This document shows, one piece after another, positions 17,874 to 28,038 of a stretch of 64,000 nt of DNA (the first letter of the stretch is position 1; the number at the start of each line of letters is the position of its first letter). Source of the DNA: Anoxybacillus tengchongensis. GTDB lineage: Bacteria; Bacillota; Bacilli; Bacillales; Anoxybacillaceae. The notes beneath the pieces are model-generated. The model was given only the letters and a program-made list of their open reading frames with translations. It ran no database searches and was not told the DNA's origin. The stretch is taken from assembly GCF_014201585.1 (NCBI RefSeq), contig NZ_JACHES010000003.1, positions 62,001 to 126,000 on the forward strand. The letters are read 5' to 3'. The position numbers were made by a program, and so were the translations under genes.

Positions 17874-20800
17874 GGATATAAAACTTTCTCGATAACGTAA
17901 AGCTATACACAATCGGAATAACGAACAACGTTAAAAAGGTGCTGCTAATTAATCCGCCGATAACGGTAATCGCCATCGGTTGATTGAGCTCTGCCCCATC
18001 CCCAACGCCAAAGGCGAGCGGCAATAAACCTAAAATCGTCGTCAACGCCGTCATTAAAATCGGACGAAGACGAAGTTTAACCGCAGTGACAATAATATCT
18101 CGCTCTCCGCGGACACGCAATTGATTCATATAATCGACAAGAACGATCGCATTGTTGACGACAATCCCCGCAAGAACGATGCCACCGATAATGACCATGA
18201 CGCTCATCGGCGTTTGTGTTAGCCATAATCCACCTGCAATACCGATGATCATAAGTGGAATTGTAAACATAATAATAAACGGATGTTTAAACGATTCAAA
18301 TTGCGCTGCCATGACAAGATAGACGAACGTCACCGCTAACGCAAAGGCTAATGCTAAATCATCAATGGACGACTCAAGCAACTCCCGATCGCCACTAAAG
18401 ACGATATCCGTTTCTGACGGGAGATCGAGCTTTTCGATTTCGCGATCAACAAGCGCCGATATATCGCCAAGCGTAACGGAATTTTTATATTTCACCGTAA
18501 ACTGAACGGCGCTTTGTTCATTCACCCGTTGAATTTGGACGCGACTTTTTCCAATTGAAATAGATGCGATGTCGCCAAGTTTCACAAACGACCCGTCTGG
18601 TTTTTTCACGAGCAATTGTTTTAAATCAGGAACGGAATTTTTCACGTTTCGATCGTATTCTACCGTCACATCGTACACGTTTGTGCTCGCATCAATCATA
18701 CGTGTCACTGTCATTCCACGCGTCATTTGTTCTGCAACGACGGCGACTTGCGCTGGTGTAAGCCCATGTTGCAACGCTTTTTCCCGATCGATTTTGACTT
18801 GAATTTCATCAACTGTTTCTGACAAATCTGTTGTCACTTCTTTCACTTCTTTTAACGACTTTAATCGTTTTTCAATTTGACGAACGACTCGTTTGAGCCG
18901 TTGTTCATCCGTATCTTTTACACTAAAGGTTAACGTATTTGGCGCACTTCCTGTCGATGCTTGCAAGTTAAACGACACTTCTGCAGTTTTGTTCACTTTT
19001 TTCACCGCTTGTTGCACAGGGGATTTTAATTCATCAACGACGACAAACACCGAGCGATTGCGCTCATCTTTCGGCTTCATTTTTACATATATTTCAGCTA
19101 CGTTACTTTGTGTCGTTCCACGAAACGACTGTTCTTGCGTCGAACCGATGAGGCTCACGTACGTTTCAATATCATCGACTCGTTTTAATTCATGTTCAAT
19201 CGCCTTGACGACACGCTCTGTCGCCTGTAAAGAATAACCGTCATCTGTTTGCACACGAATGGAGAAAAATCCTTCATCTGTATTCGGCAAAAACTGCATC
19301 CCGACATGTGTTAACCCGACAACGCCAACACCGAACAAACTAACGGCCAACAACAACACAACAAAACGATGGCGCAATGACCAACGTAAACTTCGTTCAA
19401 GCGCGCGCATCGGGGCAGAAGATAACCGCGTCTCTTCACGATAACGTCTGCGCGGACGCAACCAACGGCTCGCAAGCATCGGTACGACCGTTAACGCCAC
19501 AAATAATGAAGCAAGTAAACTAAATGCGATCGTCATCGCAAATTCGGTAAATAAATCACCGATTAATCCAGTAATAAATAACACAGGAATGAACACGGCA
19601 ACGCTTGTTAACGTCGACGCGACGATGGCGCTTCCAACTTCGCTTACCCCATCTTTTGCCGCTTCTTTCGGCTCTTTCCCCATCGCTAAATGGCGGGAAA
19701 TATTTTCAATAACGACAATGGAGTTGTCGACAAGCATCCCAATCCCGAGCGCTAGTCCACCGAGCGTCATAATGTTTAACGTAAAATCGGAAAAATACAT
19801 TAACACAAACGTCACAATAACAGAATACGGAATGGCGATGCCAATAATGATTGGACTTTTGATGTTCCGTAAAAAGATAAACAGCACCGCCATCGCAAAC
19901 GCCCCGCCTAACACGAGCGACTGTGCGATATTGCGAATCGTTCGTTCAATAAACTCCCCTTGGTCAAATAATATATTCGCACGGACGTTTTGAAACTGCT
20001 CTTTTTTCAATAACTTGTCTAACTGTTTTTGAAACGCTTTTGACACTTCTGCTGTATTGGCATCTGCTTTTTGCAGTACACTCATTAAGACAGACGGCTG
20101 TTCATTCGTTCGTGTAATCGTTTGTTGTTCGTCTGAAACGAGTTCAACTTTCGCTACATCTTGGAGACGAATGCGTTCATTTGTCAATGGATTAATGGTA
20201 ATCACGAGTTTTTTTAATTCATCGACTGATTGCACAGTACTTAAAATGCGCGTCGATAGTTGTCGCTCATCGATGACAACGGTTTCCCCCGGCAACGATA
20301 CGTTATTCGCCGAAATGAAATTCGCGATGTCTTGTTGGGAAAGCCGATACGTGCGCAGTTTATTTTGATCCACGAGCACGCGCACTCGTTTTGTCAACGT
20401 TCCCGATACGTTCACGCTCGCTACACCTTCCGCTTTGGCCAGCTCTGCTTTTAACTGTTCCGCTAACGTTTGTAACTCGTCTGTTCCTTTTTTACTCGTT
20501 AATGTCAGTTGAATGACAGGAAACTGCGACGGGTCAAACTTTAAAAATCTCGGTTTTTGTACATCATCTGGCAACGGGGTTTGGTCGATTCGCTGCATGA
20601 CGTCATTTTGCATATCATCAATGATGGTCGCCCATGAGAATTGGAGTAAAATAAGCGTCGATCCTTCTTGCGATGTCGATGTCATCGACTTTAATCCCGG
20701 TAGCGTCGCTAAGCTGCTTTCTAACGGTTTCGTCACTTTTTCAAGCACTTCTGTTGGCCCCGTTCCAGGATATGTCGCCACAACAACGCCAACAGGAGGC

Positions 20801-20922
20801 TGAATATCGGGAATGAGTTTCATCGGAATATTGAATAACGATACCGCTCCTAAAAGAATGACGATGATCATCGAAACAAACGTCAATACCGGTCGCCGAA
20901 TCGAAAAATGACTAATGTTCAT
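17866..20922 (-). CDS. swrC: RND-family efflux transporter (SwrC/YerP-like)
   Basis: A 1018-residue HAE1-type RND pump of full length, with the usual duplicated plan: helix 1 (RPVLTFVSMIIVILLGAVSLF), a large outer loop (about 35-330), helices 2-6 including GLALGIGMLVDNSIVVIENI near residue 400, a second outer loop (about 560-850), then helices 8-12. In Bacillus the close relative SwrC (YerP) exports surfactin-like lipopeptides and other amphiphiles, driven by protons. There is no periplasmic adaptor gene nearby. GGGGGG lies upstream of overlapping GTG and ATG codons; I chose the ATG. Substrate is unknown; no lipopeptide synthetase is seen in the window. Confidence 0.88.
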   Translation of the reverse strand: MNISHFSIRRPVLTFVSMIIVILLGAVSLFNIPMKLIPDIQPPVGVVVATYPGTGPTEVLEKVTKPLESSLATLPGLKSMTSTSQEGSTLILLQFSWATIIDDMQNDVMQRIDQTPLPDDVQKPRFLKFDPSQFPVIQLTLTSKKGTDELQTLAEQLKAELAKAEGVASVNVSGTLTKRVRVLVDQNKLRTYRLSQQDIANFISANNVSLPGETVVIDERQLSTRILSTVQSVDELKKLVITINPLTNERIRLQDVAKVELVSDEQQTITRTNEQPSVLMSVLQKADANTAEVSKAFQKQLDKLLKKEQFQNVRANILFDQGEFIERTIRNIAQSLVLGGAFAMAVLFIFLRNIKSPIIIGIAIPYSVIVTFVLMYFSDFTLNIMTLGGLALGIGMLVDNSIVVIENISRHLAMGKEPKEAAKDGVSEVGSAIVASTLTSVAVFIPVLFITGLIGDLFTEFAMTIAFSLLASLFVALTVVPMLASRWLRPRRRYREETRLSSAPMRALERSLRWSLRHRFVVLLLAVSLFGVGVVGLTHVGMQFLPNTDEGFFSIRVQTDDGYSLQATERVVKAIEHELKRVDDIETYVSLIGSTQEQSFRGTTQSNVAEIYVKMKPKDERNRSVFVVVDELKSPVQQAVKKVNKTAEVSFNLQASTGSAPNTLTFSVKDTDEQRLKRVVRQIEKRLKSLKEVKEVTTDLSETVDEIQVKIDREKALQHGLTPAQVAVVAEQMTRGMTVTRMIDASTNVYDVTVEYDRNVKNSVPDLKQLLVKKPDGSFVKLGDIASISIGKSRVQIQRVNEQSAVQFTVKYKNSVTLGDISALVDREIEKLDLPSETDIVFSGDRELLESSIDDLALAFALAVTFVYLVMAAQFESFKHPFIIMFTIPLMIIGIAGGLWLTQTPMSVMVIIGGIVLAGIVVNNAIVLVDYMNQLRVRGERDIIVTAVKLRLRPILMTALTTILGLLPLAFGVGDGAELNQPMAITVIGGLISSTFLTLFVIPIVYSFTLSRKFYIQK

Positions 20923-21000
20923 CACTTTGTCCCCCCATGTTTGTTCTAATAATAGAGTAACGAAGGGTTAAATTCGTTGTCAAATTTGGAAACAAACGAA

Positions 21001-21026
21001 AAAAGAGGCTGTATTCAACCTCTTTT
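21001..21026 (-). terminator. Hairpin at the galE stop
   Basis: AAAAGAGG and CCTCTTTT form an 8-bp stem around a 10-base loop and overlap the galE stop. On the minus strand the stem is followed by TTTTTTCG, a short T-run, so it probably terminates galE transcripts. Confidence 0.65.
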
Positions 21027-21986
21027 CGATGCATGCCAACGCCATGCACTTGCGATAATGTCTTCAAGCGAACGTGTCGCTTGCCAACCAAGCTCGCGCG
21101 CAATGTTTTCCGATGACGCCACAAGTCGCTCAGGATCTCCCGGGCGGCGCGCTGTATATTCGATCGTTGCTTTTTTACCTGTGACGCGTTCACACATGTC
21201 GATCACTTCTTTGACCGAATAACCGAGCCCGTTGCCAAGATTGTATGTCGCTGTCTTTTTCTCGTCCGAAAGAAGGGCGTGCAGCGCGAGAATGTGCGCC
21301 TCCGCTAAATCGGTCACATGAATGTAATCGCGAATACATGTGCCATCTGGCGTATCGTAATCTGTGCCAAACACCGAAATTTTATCACGCAATCCGAGCA
21401 AATGTTGCAAAATGAGCGGAATTAAGTGCGTTTCCGGATGATGATCTTCCCCAATGTCCCCGCTTTCATGCGCACCGGCCGCATTAAAATAGCGCAACAC
21501 GACGTAACGTAAATCGTACGCCGAGGCAAAGTCTGAAAGCATATGCTCGATCATTAATTTCGAGCGACCGTACGGATTAATTGGGTTTGTCGGGCAATCT
21601 TCCGTAATAAGATCAACGTTTGGAATACCGTACACAGCAGCTGTCGATGAAAAAATAAATCGCTTTACGCCGTATTCCATCATCGTTTCTAACAACGTTA
21701 ACGTCGCAGCGACGTTATTTTTATAATATTTCATCGGCTCAACAACCGACTCGCCAACTAAACTATTCGCCGCAAAATGCATCACCGCATCGATCGGATA
21801 TTTTTCAAACATGCGCACAAGCGTCGCCCGATCGCCTAAATCGCCATGCACAAACACCGCTCGTTTATCGACTGCATACCGATGCCCTGTCGATAAATTA
21901 TCGAGCACAACGACCGGTTTCGTTTCGACTAATTGTTTTACGACATGGCTACCGATATATCCCGCTCCACCAACGACTAAAATCAT
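21015..21986 (-). CDS. galE: UDP-glucose 4-epimerase
   Basis: A 323-residue extended short-chain dehydrogenase interconverting UDP-glucose and UDP-galactose. The NAD-binding motif GGAGYIGSH is at residues 5-13, SSTAAVYG near 118 supplies the catalytic Ser/Thr, and YGRSKLMIEH near 143 supplies Tyr-x-x-x-Lys. The start MILVVGGAGYIG has AAGGAGAT seven bases before it. It lies just downstream of ugd on the same strand, so UDP-Gal and UDP-GlcUA for the surface polysaccharides could be made together. A 4-epimerase with broader substrate (UDP-GlcNAc) is possible. Confidence 0.93.
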   Translation of the reverse strand: MILVVGGAGYIGSHVVKQLVETKPVVVLDNLSTGHRYAVDKRAVFVHGDLGDRATLVRMFEKYPIDAVMHFAANSLVGESVVEPMKYYKNNVAATLTLLETMMEYGVKRFIFSSTAAVYGIPNVDLITEDCPTNPINPYGRSKLMIEHMLSDFASAYDLRYVVLRYFNAAGAHESGDIGEDHHPETHLIPLILQHLLGLRDKISVFGTDYDTPDGTCIRDYIHVTDLAEAHILALHALLSDEKKTATYNLGNGLGYSVKEVIDMCERVTGKKATIEYTARRPGDPERLVASSENIARELGWQATRSLEDIIASAWRWHASKRG

Positions 21987-22048
21987 ACAATATCTCCTTT
22001 CCTTGTCATGCACTTCAATTTTATCACACATATATAGGAAAGATGGAG

Positions 22049-23359
22049 TTATTTTATATTCGTTATCGGTTTTCGTCCGATCGAGTAATATTCAATTGGG
22101 TAGCGCGCTACATCGTGAAGCGCATAACAATTCCGTCCATCAAAAACGATGGGCGTTTTCATTTGCTTGACATATACAGATAAGTCAAGCTGGCGAAACT
22201 CATCCCATTCCGTTAAAATCATCGCCGCATCCGCACGTTCGAGCGCCTGTTCTACTCGGTCTGCATATATGACTTCCTTCGGCAACACACTTTTCGCTTT
22301 ATTCATCGCGATCGGATCATAAGCAACAACAGTTGCCTGTTCCGCAACAAGCTCACGTGTGACAACAAGCGATGCGGCTTCGCGCATATCATCGGTATTT
22401 GGCTTAAACGATAAGCCGAGAAGGGCGATTTTTTTTCCTCTTAAATGTCCAAATCTTTTTTTCGCTTTTTCAATTAATTTGCGTTGTTGTTTATTGTTTA
22501 CTTCAATAACCGCCTTCAACAATTCGAAATCGTGATCAATATTGGCCGCAATTTTCGCCAACGCTTTCGTATCTTTCGGAAAACAAGAGCCCCCGTAACC
22601 AATGCCTGCACGTAAAAACGAGGCACCGATGCGTTCATCCATCCCCATCCCCGCTGCTACTTGTTCAATGTCTGCGCCTACTTTTTCACATATGTTCGCA
22701 ATTTCATTAATAAAACTAATTTTCGTCGCTAAAAAGGCGTTTGACGCATATTTAATCATTTCTGCGCTACGAATGTCGGTTTGAAAAATCGGAATGCCAA
22801 ACGGTCGATGAATATCCGCCACAACAGCCGCCGCTCGCTCATCATCCGCACCGATGACAATGCGGTCACCGTGGAACGTATCATAAATCGCCGATCCTTC
22901 ACGCAAAAATTCAGGATTGGATACGACTTCAATGCGCACATGTGGAGCCAGCTGCTCAAACATACGCTTTATTTCGTGATTCGTTCCGACCGGCACCGTA
23001 CTTTTCGTCACGACAATCACATCTTTCGTCACCGATGAAGCAATGTCTTGGACTGCTTGTTTCAAATACGTCAAATTTGCCGAACCATCTTCGTTTTCAG
23101 GCGTGCCGACCGCAATATAAATGACATCCGCCTCTCGATACGCACGCGCACCATCTGTCGTAAAAAACAAACGATTCGCTTCCATATTTTCTTTCATTAA
23201 CGGCTCAATGCCCGGCTCATAAATCGGCGAGATGCCTCGTCTCATCCGCTCTACTTTCTCTTCATCGACATCCACACATACGACCCGATGACCGATATGT
23301 GCAAGCGCCACACCTGTCACTAAACCGACATATCCTGTTCCGACGACGACAATGTTCAT
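22049..23359 (-). CDS. ugd: UDP-glucose 6-dehydrogenase
   Basis: A 436-residue enzyme that oxidises UDP-glucose to UDP-glucuronate with two NAD+. It shows GTGYVGLVTG at residues 7-16, the catalytic Cys in GYGGSCFPKDTKAL near residue 255, and the C-terminal UDP-binding domain (LGLSFKPNTDDMREA near 320). ACGGAGGTTGTT precedes the ATG. The relative in Bacillus subtilis (TuaD) supplies glucuronate for teichuronic acid; here it may serve that or exopolysaccharide. galE follows 62 bases downstream on the same strand. Confidence 0.94.
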   Translation of the reverse strand: MNIVVVGTGYVGLVTGVALAHIGHRVVCVDVDEEKVERMRRGISPIYEPGIEPLMKENMEANRLFFTTDGARAYREADVIYIAVGTPENEDGSANLTYLKQAVQDIASSVTKDVIVVTKSTVPVGTNHEIKRMFEQLAPHVRIEVVSNPEFLREGSAIYDTFHGDRIVIGADDERAAAVVADIHRPFGIPIFQTDIRSAEMIKYASNAFLATKISFINEIANICEKVGADIEQVAAGMGMDERIGASFLRAGIGYGGSCFPKDTKALAKIAANIDHDFELLKAVIEVNNKQQRKLIEKAKKRFGHLRGKKIALLGLSFKPNTDDMREAASLVVTRELVAEQATVVAYDPIAMNKAKSVLPKEVIYADRVEQALERADAAMILTEWDEFRQLDLSVYVKQMKTPIVFDGRNCYALHDVARYPIEYYSIGRKPITNIK

Positions 23360-23500
23360 AACAACCTCCGTGCTTTTTTCTTTCAGTTTACACAAATGTG
23401 AGCGTGTTTGCACGATACAGCTATCGAAAAAAATGAAAGATTTCTCTTATAAAAACATAGAAACTCGTCTATCATTATAGTAAAAGAAAAGGAGGAGAAA

Positions 23501-24094
23501 GTGTTGCAGAAAAAACAAACCGTCTACCAATTAAAAATCGCCTTGCGCGGTATTCGTCCTCCCATTTGGCGACGTGTACTTGTCCCAAGCAACATTACAT
23601 TTGATGAACTTCATCTCGTCATTCAAGAGGCAATGGGTTGGAAAAACTATCACTTATATCAATTCGAAACAGGCGATGCGATCATCGATGTACCACATCC
23701 ACTAGACGATTTTTCACACCCTTGGAAAGATATGCTCGATTCTCGAAAAATACGGATTAAAGCATATTTAAGCGAAGAAAAGGACAAAGTGTTATATACG
23801 TATGACTTTGGGGACAATTGGGATCATATCATTACATTAGAAAAGATTGAAAAAAGAATGGAACCGTTGACACATCCTATTTGCATCAAAGGAAAACGAG
23901 CGTGCCCCCCGGAAGATGTTGGCGGCGTTTGGGGATACCAAGATGTCATCGACATCATGCAAAACGATACACGAAAACAAGAACGGGAGGAGTTTCTCGA
24001 GTGGTATGATGAATGGTACGGAGATGATTTTAATCCAGAACACTTTGACATAGAGGAAGTAAATAGTCGATTGGCGACGATCAAATTAAAATAA
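23501..24094 (+). CDS. Plasmid pRiA4b ORF-3-like protein
   Basis: A 197-residue protein of the PRiA4_ORF3 family (PF07929): VYQLKIALRGIRPPIWRRVLV at residues 8-28, a YTYDFGDNWDHII stretch near 97 and RACPPEDVGGVWGY near 130. The family is widespread and without established function. GGAGGAGAAA lies directly before GTG (23501) and TTG (23504); either may be the start. It is divergent from ugd and ends in a strong hairpin. Nothing in the context suggests a plasmid. Confidence 0.85.
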   Translation: MLQKKQTVYQLKIALRGIRPPIWRRVLVPSNITFDELHLVIQEAMGWKNYHLYQFETGDAIIDVPHPLDDFSHPWKDMLDSRKIRIKAYLSEEKDKVLYTYDFGDNWDHIITLEKIEKRMEPLTHPICIKGKRACPPEDVGGVWGYQDVIDIMQNDTRKQEREEFLEWYDEWYGDDFNPEHFDIEEVNSRLATIKLK

Positions 24095-24142
24095 ATGCAT
24101 TTTTTAGGGCTGCTTGGCAAGAAAGCAGCCCTTTATGCATTT
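24093..24142 (+). terminator. Long two-part terminator hairpin
   Basis: AGGGCTGC (24106-24113) pairs with GCAGCCCT (24125-24132), and outside it AAATGCAT (24093-24100) pairs with ATGCATTT, separated by T-rich internal loops. It follows the stop of the pRiA4-like gene and also lies downstream of the convergent rbsB gene. Confidence 0.75.
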
Positions 24143-24214
24143 CTCCATATAAAATCGGCGTGAAACATTGCTCTGTTTCCGCAAATATCAAGGCGTGACA
24201 TTAAAGTGAGCACA

Positions 24215-25141
24215 TTATTTCACCAATTCTAACGGCACCGGAATAAATTTTTCTACTGTTTCGCCTTTTACAACTTTTAATGCCGTTTTGACAGCGTTTT
24301 CTCCAATCAATTCTGGTTTTTGGGCAATGGTTGCGGCCATTTTTCCTTCTTGTACAGCTTTTACTGCGTCATCCGTTGCGTCAAATCCGACGACGATGAC
24401 GTCTTTCATTCCGTGTGCTTCAAGTGCTTCTAACGCACCTAATGCCATTTCATCGTTATGCGCAAACACTGCTTTCACATCTTTGTGGCTTTGCAAAATA
24501 TTTTCCATGACTGATAGTCCTTTTGCGCGGTCAAAATCAGCAGCCTGTTTCGCAACCACTTTTATGTTGCTTGCTTTGTCGATCACTTGATGGAATCCTT
24601 CCCCGCGCTCACGAGCTGCTGATGAACCTGGAATTCCTTCTAACTCAACAATATTTCCACCATCTTTTAATGTTTCAATCATAAACTCACCAGCCATTTT
24701 TCCCCCTGCAACGTTATCTGAAGCAATATGGGCAACAACGTCCCCACCATCTGCACTTCGGTCGACCGTAATGACCGGGATATTCGCTTCGTTCGCTGAC
24801 TCAATCGCTGATGTAACAGCGCTAGAATCCGTTGGGTTAATTAAAATGATATCTACACCTTGTTGAATTAAATCTTCGATATCGCTCGTTTGTTTCGCTG
24901 GATCGTTTTGTGCATCAACAACTGTTAACGATACATTTGCTTCTTTCGCTGCTTTTTCTGCCCCTTCCTTCAACGTGACGAAAAATGGATTGTTCAACGT
25001 AGAAATCGATAAACCGATTTTCACATCTCCTTCTTCCTTTTTCTCCGTGCTGTTTGTTGAAGTGCCGCTGTCTAGCGAACAACCAACAAGCCCCCATACG
25101 ACAAATAAAATAGCTGTCCACATACCTACAATTTTCTTCAT
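24215..25141 (-). CDS. rbsB: Ribose ABC transporter, substrate-binding lipoprotein
   Basis: A 308-residue type I periplasmic-binding-protein homologue. The lipoprotein signal ends in the lipobox LVGC (Cys about 21), followed by a short Ser/Thr linker and the sugar-binding fold (VKIGLSISTLNNPFF; VDAQNDPAKQ; INPTDSSAV; DRSADGG; HNDEMALGA; VGFDATDDA). It captures ribose outside the membrane and hands it to RbsC. It is the last gene of the rbsRKDACB operon. GGGGGAGAGTA precedes the ATG. Confidence 0.95.
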   Translation of the reverse strand: MKKIVGMWTAILFVVWGLVGCSLDSGTSTNSTEKKEEGDVKIGLSISTLNNPFFVTLKEGAEKAAKEANVSLTVVDAQNDPAKQTSDIEDLIQQGVDIILINPTDSSAVTSAIESANEANIPVITVDRSADGGDVVAHIASDNVAGGKMAGEFMIETLKDGGNIVELEGIPGSSAARERGEGFHQVIDKASNIKVVAKQAADFDRAKGLSVMENILQSHKDVKAVFAHNDEMALGALEALEAHGMKDVIVVGFDATDDAVKAVQEGKMAATIAQKPELIGENAVKTALKVVKGETVEKFIPVPLELVK

Positions 25142-25171
25142 TACTCTCCCCCACTTCGTTTTAAATTTATA

Positions 25172-26134
25172 TCAAACTTCTTTTCGGCGATCTAAAATCA
25201 CCGCAAGAAGAATGACAACACCTTTAATGACTTGTTGATAAAAAGAAGAAACATTTAATAAATTCAATCCATTATTTAACACTCCAATAATTAACGCACC
25301 GACTAGCGTACCAAAAATCCAACCTCTTCCACCTGATAAACTTGTACCACCTAACACAACTGCCGCAATCGCATCAAGCTCATAAGCCATTCCTGCAGTG
25401 GGTTGGGCGGAATTCAGACGGGAAGTTAAAATTAAACCTGCCAAAGCAGCTAAACCACCTGTTAAAGAATAAATCCAAACTTTTAAGCGATCAACGCGAA
25501 TACCTGATAAACGGGTCGCTTCTTCATTTCCACCGATCGCATACGTATGGCGACCAAACGTTGTTTTCTTTAACACAACATAAAGTAACGCATAAGCAAC
25601 AAGCATCAATACAACAGGAACAGGAATTCCGAGAAAATAACCACGTCCGATCATTTGAAAAGCCAGTTCATCCGAAAAACCTGTAATCGGACGTCCCCCG
25701 GTATATACAAGCGTCGCACCTCGGAAAATAGTCATTGTCGCTAATGTTGCGATAAATGGGGCGACGCGTCCTTTCGTAATAATGACACCGTTAAGCGCTC
25801 CCATAGCGAGTCCTGCTAAAATACCAATCACCATCGCAAAAAGCCCGCTCGTGCCATTCGTCATGAATCCAGCTGCCAATGCACTAGAAAGTGCGAGAAC
25901 AGACCCAACGGATAAATCAATGCCACCCGTCAAAATGACAAACGTCATCCCGAATGCAATGAGCGCATTAATTGATACTTGTCGCAAAATATTAAGCCAG
26001 TTATCGAGTGTAAAAAAACTATCGCTCAAAAAAGCAAGTACAATACAAAGCAAAAACAAGCCCACTAACGGTCCAAGCTTCTTTATATTTAACTTCCAAA
26101 CAGTTGTCGTCTCTTGCACGATTGGCTTTTGCAT
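25172..26134 (-). CDS. rbsC: Ribose ABC transporter permease
   Basis: A 320-residue membrane protein of the BPD_transp_2 family with about ten helices. The EAA-like loop region includes GGNEEATRLSGIRVDRLKVW near residue 215. It forms the channel for ribose with RbsA and RbsB. Its ATG overlaps the rbsA stop by one base (TAATG), so the two are coupled. Confidence 0.95.
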   Translation of the reverse strand: MQKPIVQETTTVWKLNIKKLGPLVGLFLLCIVLAFLSDSFFTLDNWLNILRQVSINALIAFGMTFVILTGGIDLSVGSVLALSSALAAGFMTNGTSGLFAMVIGILAGLAMGALNGVIITKGRVAPFIATLATMTIFRGATLVYTGGRPITGFSDELAFQMIGRGYFLGIPVPVVLMLVAYALLYVVLKKTTFGRHTYAIGGNEEATRLSGIRVDRLKVWIYSLTGGLAALAGLILTSRLNSAQPTAGMAYELDAIAAVVLGGTSLSGGRGWIFGTLVGALIIGVLNNGLNLLNVSSFYQQVIKGVVILLAVILDRRKEV

Positions 26135-27624
26135 TATACGTCTCCCCCTGTCGCTGCGCGCATAATGGTTTCTTGATCGACATTGTCGTTCTGAAGGATC
26201 GCCGTTACTTTTCCTTCATGAACAACCATAATGCGATCGCTCATCCCAAGAATTTCGGGTAGTTCCGACGATACCATAATGATCGCAACTCCTTGCGCAG
26301 CTAGCTCATTCATCATCTCATAAATTTCTTTTTTCGCCCCGACATCTACCCCGCGTGTCGGTTCATCTAAAATTAGTATGCTTGGATTCATTGCCAACCA
26401 TTTTCCAAATACAACTTTTTGTTGGTTTCCGCCACTTAACGCTTTCACTTCGATCTCAGCAGAAACTGCTTTAATATGAAGCCGCTCGATTAAAGAACGA
26501 ACGAGCTCATTTTCTTTTTTGTCATCAATGAACCCGACCGTTGCCAGCTGTTCCGATTTCGGCAACGTTAAGTTTTCGCGAACACTCATTTGTAAAATAA
26601 GCCCTTTTCCTTTTCGGTCTTCGGTAATAAACGCCATTCCGTATTCTACCGCTTTACGCGGTGATGAAATGTTTACTCGTTGCTTATTCAAATAAACCGT
26701 TCCTGCATCGGTTTTTCGAATACCAAAAATCGCTTCCATGATTTCCGTACGGCCAGCTCCCATCAACCCAGCAACCCCTAAAATTTCTCCTGCACGCACT
26801 GTAAATGAAACGTTATGAAATACCCCTTTTTGCGTCAATCCTTCAACGCGAAGCCGTTCTTCGCCAATTCGGACGTTTCGTTTCGGAAAGCGTTCGCCAA
26901 TTTGTCTGCCGACCATCATATGAACAATTTCGTCAAATGTCGTTTCACGTATTTGCCTCGTTCCAATAAACTGACCGTCGCGTAAAACCGAGATGCGATC
27001 ACAAATCGTAAAAATTTCTTCCATTCGATGTGAAATATAAACAATCGCAACCCCTTGTTGTTTTAACGTACGAATGACGGTAAACAACGTTTGAATTTCC
27101 CGATCGGTTAGTGCCGCTGTCGGCTCATCCATGATTAAGCACTTGGCATTCGTTGATAATGCTCTAGCAATCTCGATAATTTGTTGTTTTCCGACGGATA
27201 AGTGACCCGCCATCTCATTCGGATCGATATCCATACCGAGTTTTTTCAAATACCGTTTCGCTTCATTTGCCATTTCTTTTTGACGAATCCATCCGGTTTT
27301 TCCAATCGTCTGCTCGCGTCCTAAAAACATATTTTCCACTACCGTTAACGTCGGGATGATACTCAGTTCTTGGTGAATAAACACAATGCCGTCCCGCTCT
27401 GCCTCTTTCGGATGCCGATAATGAACTTCTCTCCCATCTACTATGATCGTCCCTGCATCCTTTTCGTACATTCCCGTTAATATTTTCATTAACGTCGATT
27501 TCCCTGCACCATTCTCCCCCATTAACGCATGTACTTCTCCTGCGCACACTTCAAAATCGACTCCATCTAAAACGAGGTGATGATGAAACGCCTTTTTAAT
27601 TCCTTTCATTTGAATGAACGGCAA
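26134..27624 (-). CDS. rbsA: Ribose ABC transporter ATPase, two fused domains
   Basis: A 496-residue protein with two ABC domains. Domain 1 has Walker [13 protein letters not shown] (about 35-46), signature LSVGKQQ and Walker [13 protein letters not shown]. Domain 2 has the degenerate P-loop [13 protein letters not shown], typical of RbsA, plus [15 protein letters not shown] and [16 protein letters not shown]. It energises ribose uptake. I chose the TTG start, with GGGGGAG upstream, because it matches the family N-terminus; an ATG six codons in is the alternative. Confidence 0.94.
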   Translation of the reverse strand: MPFIQMKGIKKAFHHHLVLDGVDFEVCAGEVHALMGENGAGKSTLMKILTGMYEKDAGTIIVDGREVHYRHPKEAERDGIVFIHQELSIIPTLTVVENMFLGREQTIGKTGWIRQKEMANEAKRYLKKLGMDIDPNEMAGHLSVGKQQIIEIARALSTNAKCLIMDEPTAALTDREIQTLFTVIRTLKQQGVAIVYISHRMEEIFTICDRISVLRDGQFIGTRQIRETTFDEIVHMMVGRQIGERFPKRNVRIGEERLRVEGLTQKGVFHNVSFTVRAGEILGVAGLMGAGRTEIMEAIFGIRKTDAGTVYLNKQRVNISSPRKAVEYGMAFITEDRKGKGLILQMSVRENLTLPKSEQLATVGFIDDKKENELVRSLIERLHIKAVSAEIEVKALSGGNQQKVVFGKWLAMNPSILILDEPTRGVDVGAKKEIYEMMNELAAQGVAIIMVSSELPEILGMSDRIMVVHEGKVTAILQNDNVDQETIMRAATGGDV

Positions 27625-27637
27625 GCTTCTCTCCCCC

Positions 27638-28033
27638 TTAAAAATTAACGCCAGAGTGAAGAATCATATTAGCGTAAGGAGTCGCCTCTCCTGTACGAAT
27701 GACTGCTTTTGCTGATTTCATCATTTCTTTTAGCTGTTCATGAGAAACGACATGTTTTGTTGTGTCCGCAAATCGCTTTTGAATCTCCTGATATATCGCT
27801 GGATTGTGCGCTTGTATCTCTTCCGCAATTGTAATCGCTTCAATCTGTAATTCTTCTAAAATCGGATCGAGTACGGACAAAAAAGATGGAAATCCTTTGA
27901 CGACCGATAAATCAATGCGTTTCACTCCTTCTGGAATCGGCAAACCACAATCAGCAAGCACGATCATATCCGTATGCCCTAACGAAGCAAATACGGTATT
28001 CAATTCTTTATTTAACACCCCATGTTTTTTCAT
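27638..28033 (-). CDS. rbsD: D-ribose pyranase
   Basis: A 131-residue protein, the usual family length, starting [12 protein letters not shown]. It has [20 protein letters not shown]-type residues (His in LGHTD) that form the active site in the decameric enzyme. It converts beta-pyranose to the furanose form used by RbsK. The start was chosen at 28031-28033; the open frame upstream overlaps rbsK. Next gene in the operon after rbsK, five bases away. Confidence 0.95.
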   Translation of the reverse strand: MKKHGVLNKELNTVFASLGHTDMIVLADCGLPIPEGVKRIDLSVVKGFPSFLSVLDPILEELQIEAITIAEEIQAHNPAIYQEIQKRFADTTKHVVSHEQLKEMMKSAKAVIRTGEATPYANMILHSGVNF

Positions 28034-28038
28034 CTCTT

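Noticed and set aside
17866-20925. Plus-strand open frames opposite swrC, galE and ugd
   Set aside because: No start signals, unnatural residue composition (Ser/Cys/Thr-rich) and complete overlap with well-supported genes.
23501-24094. Plasmid origin suggested by the pRiA4 family name
   Set aside because: The family is common on chromosomes and the surroundings are core chromosomal genes.
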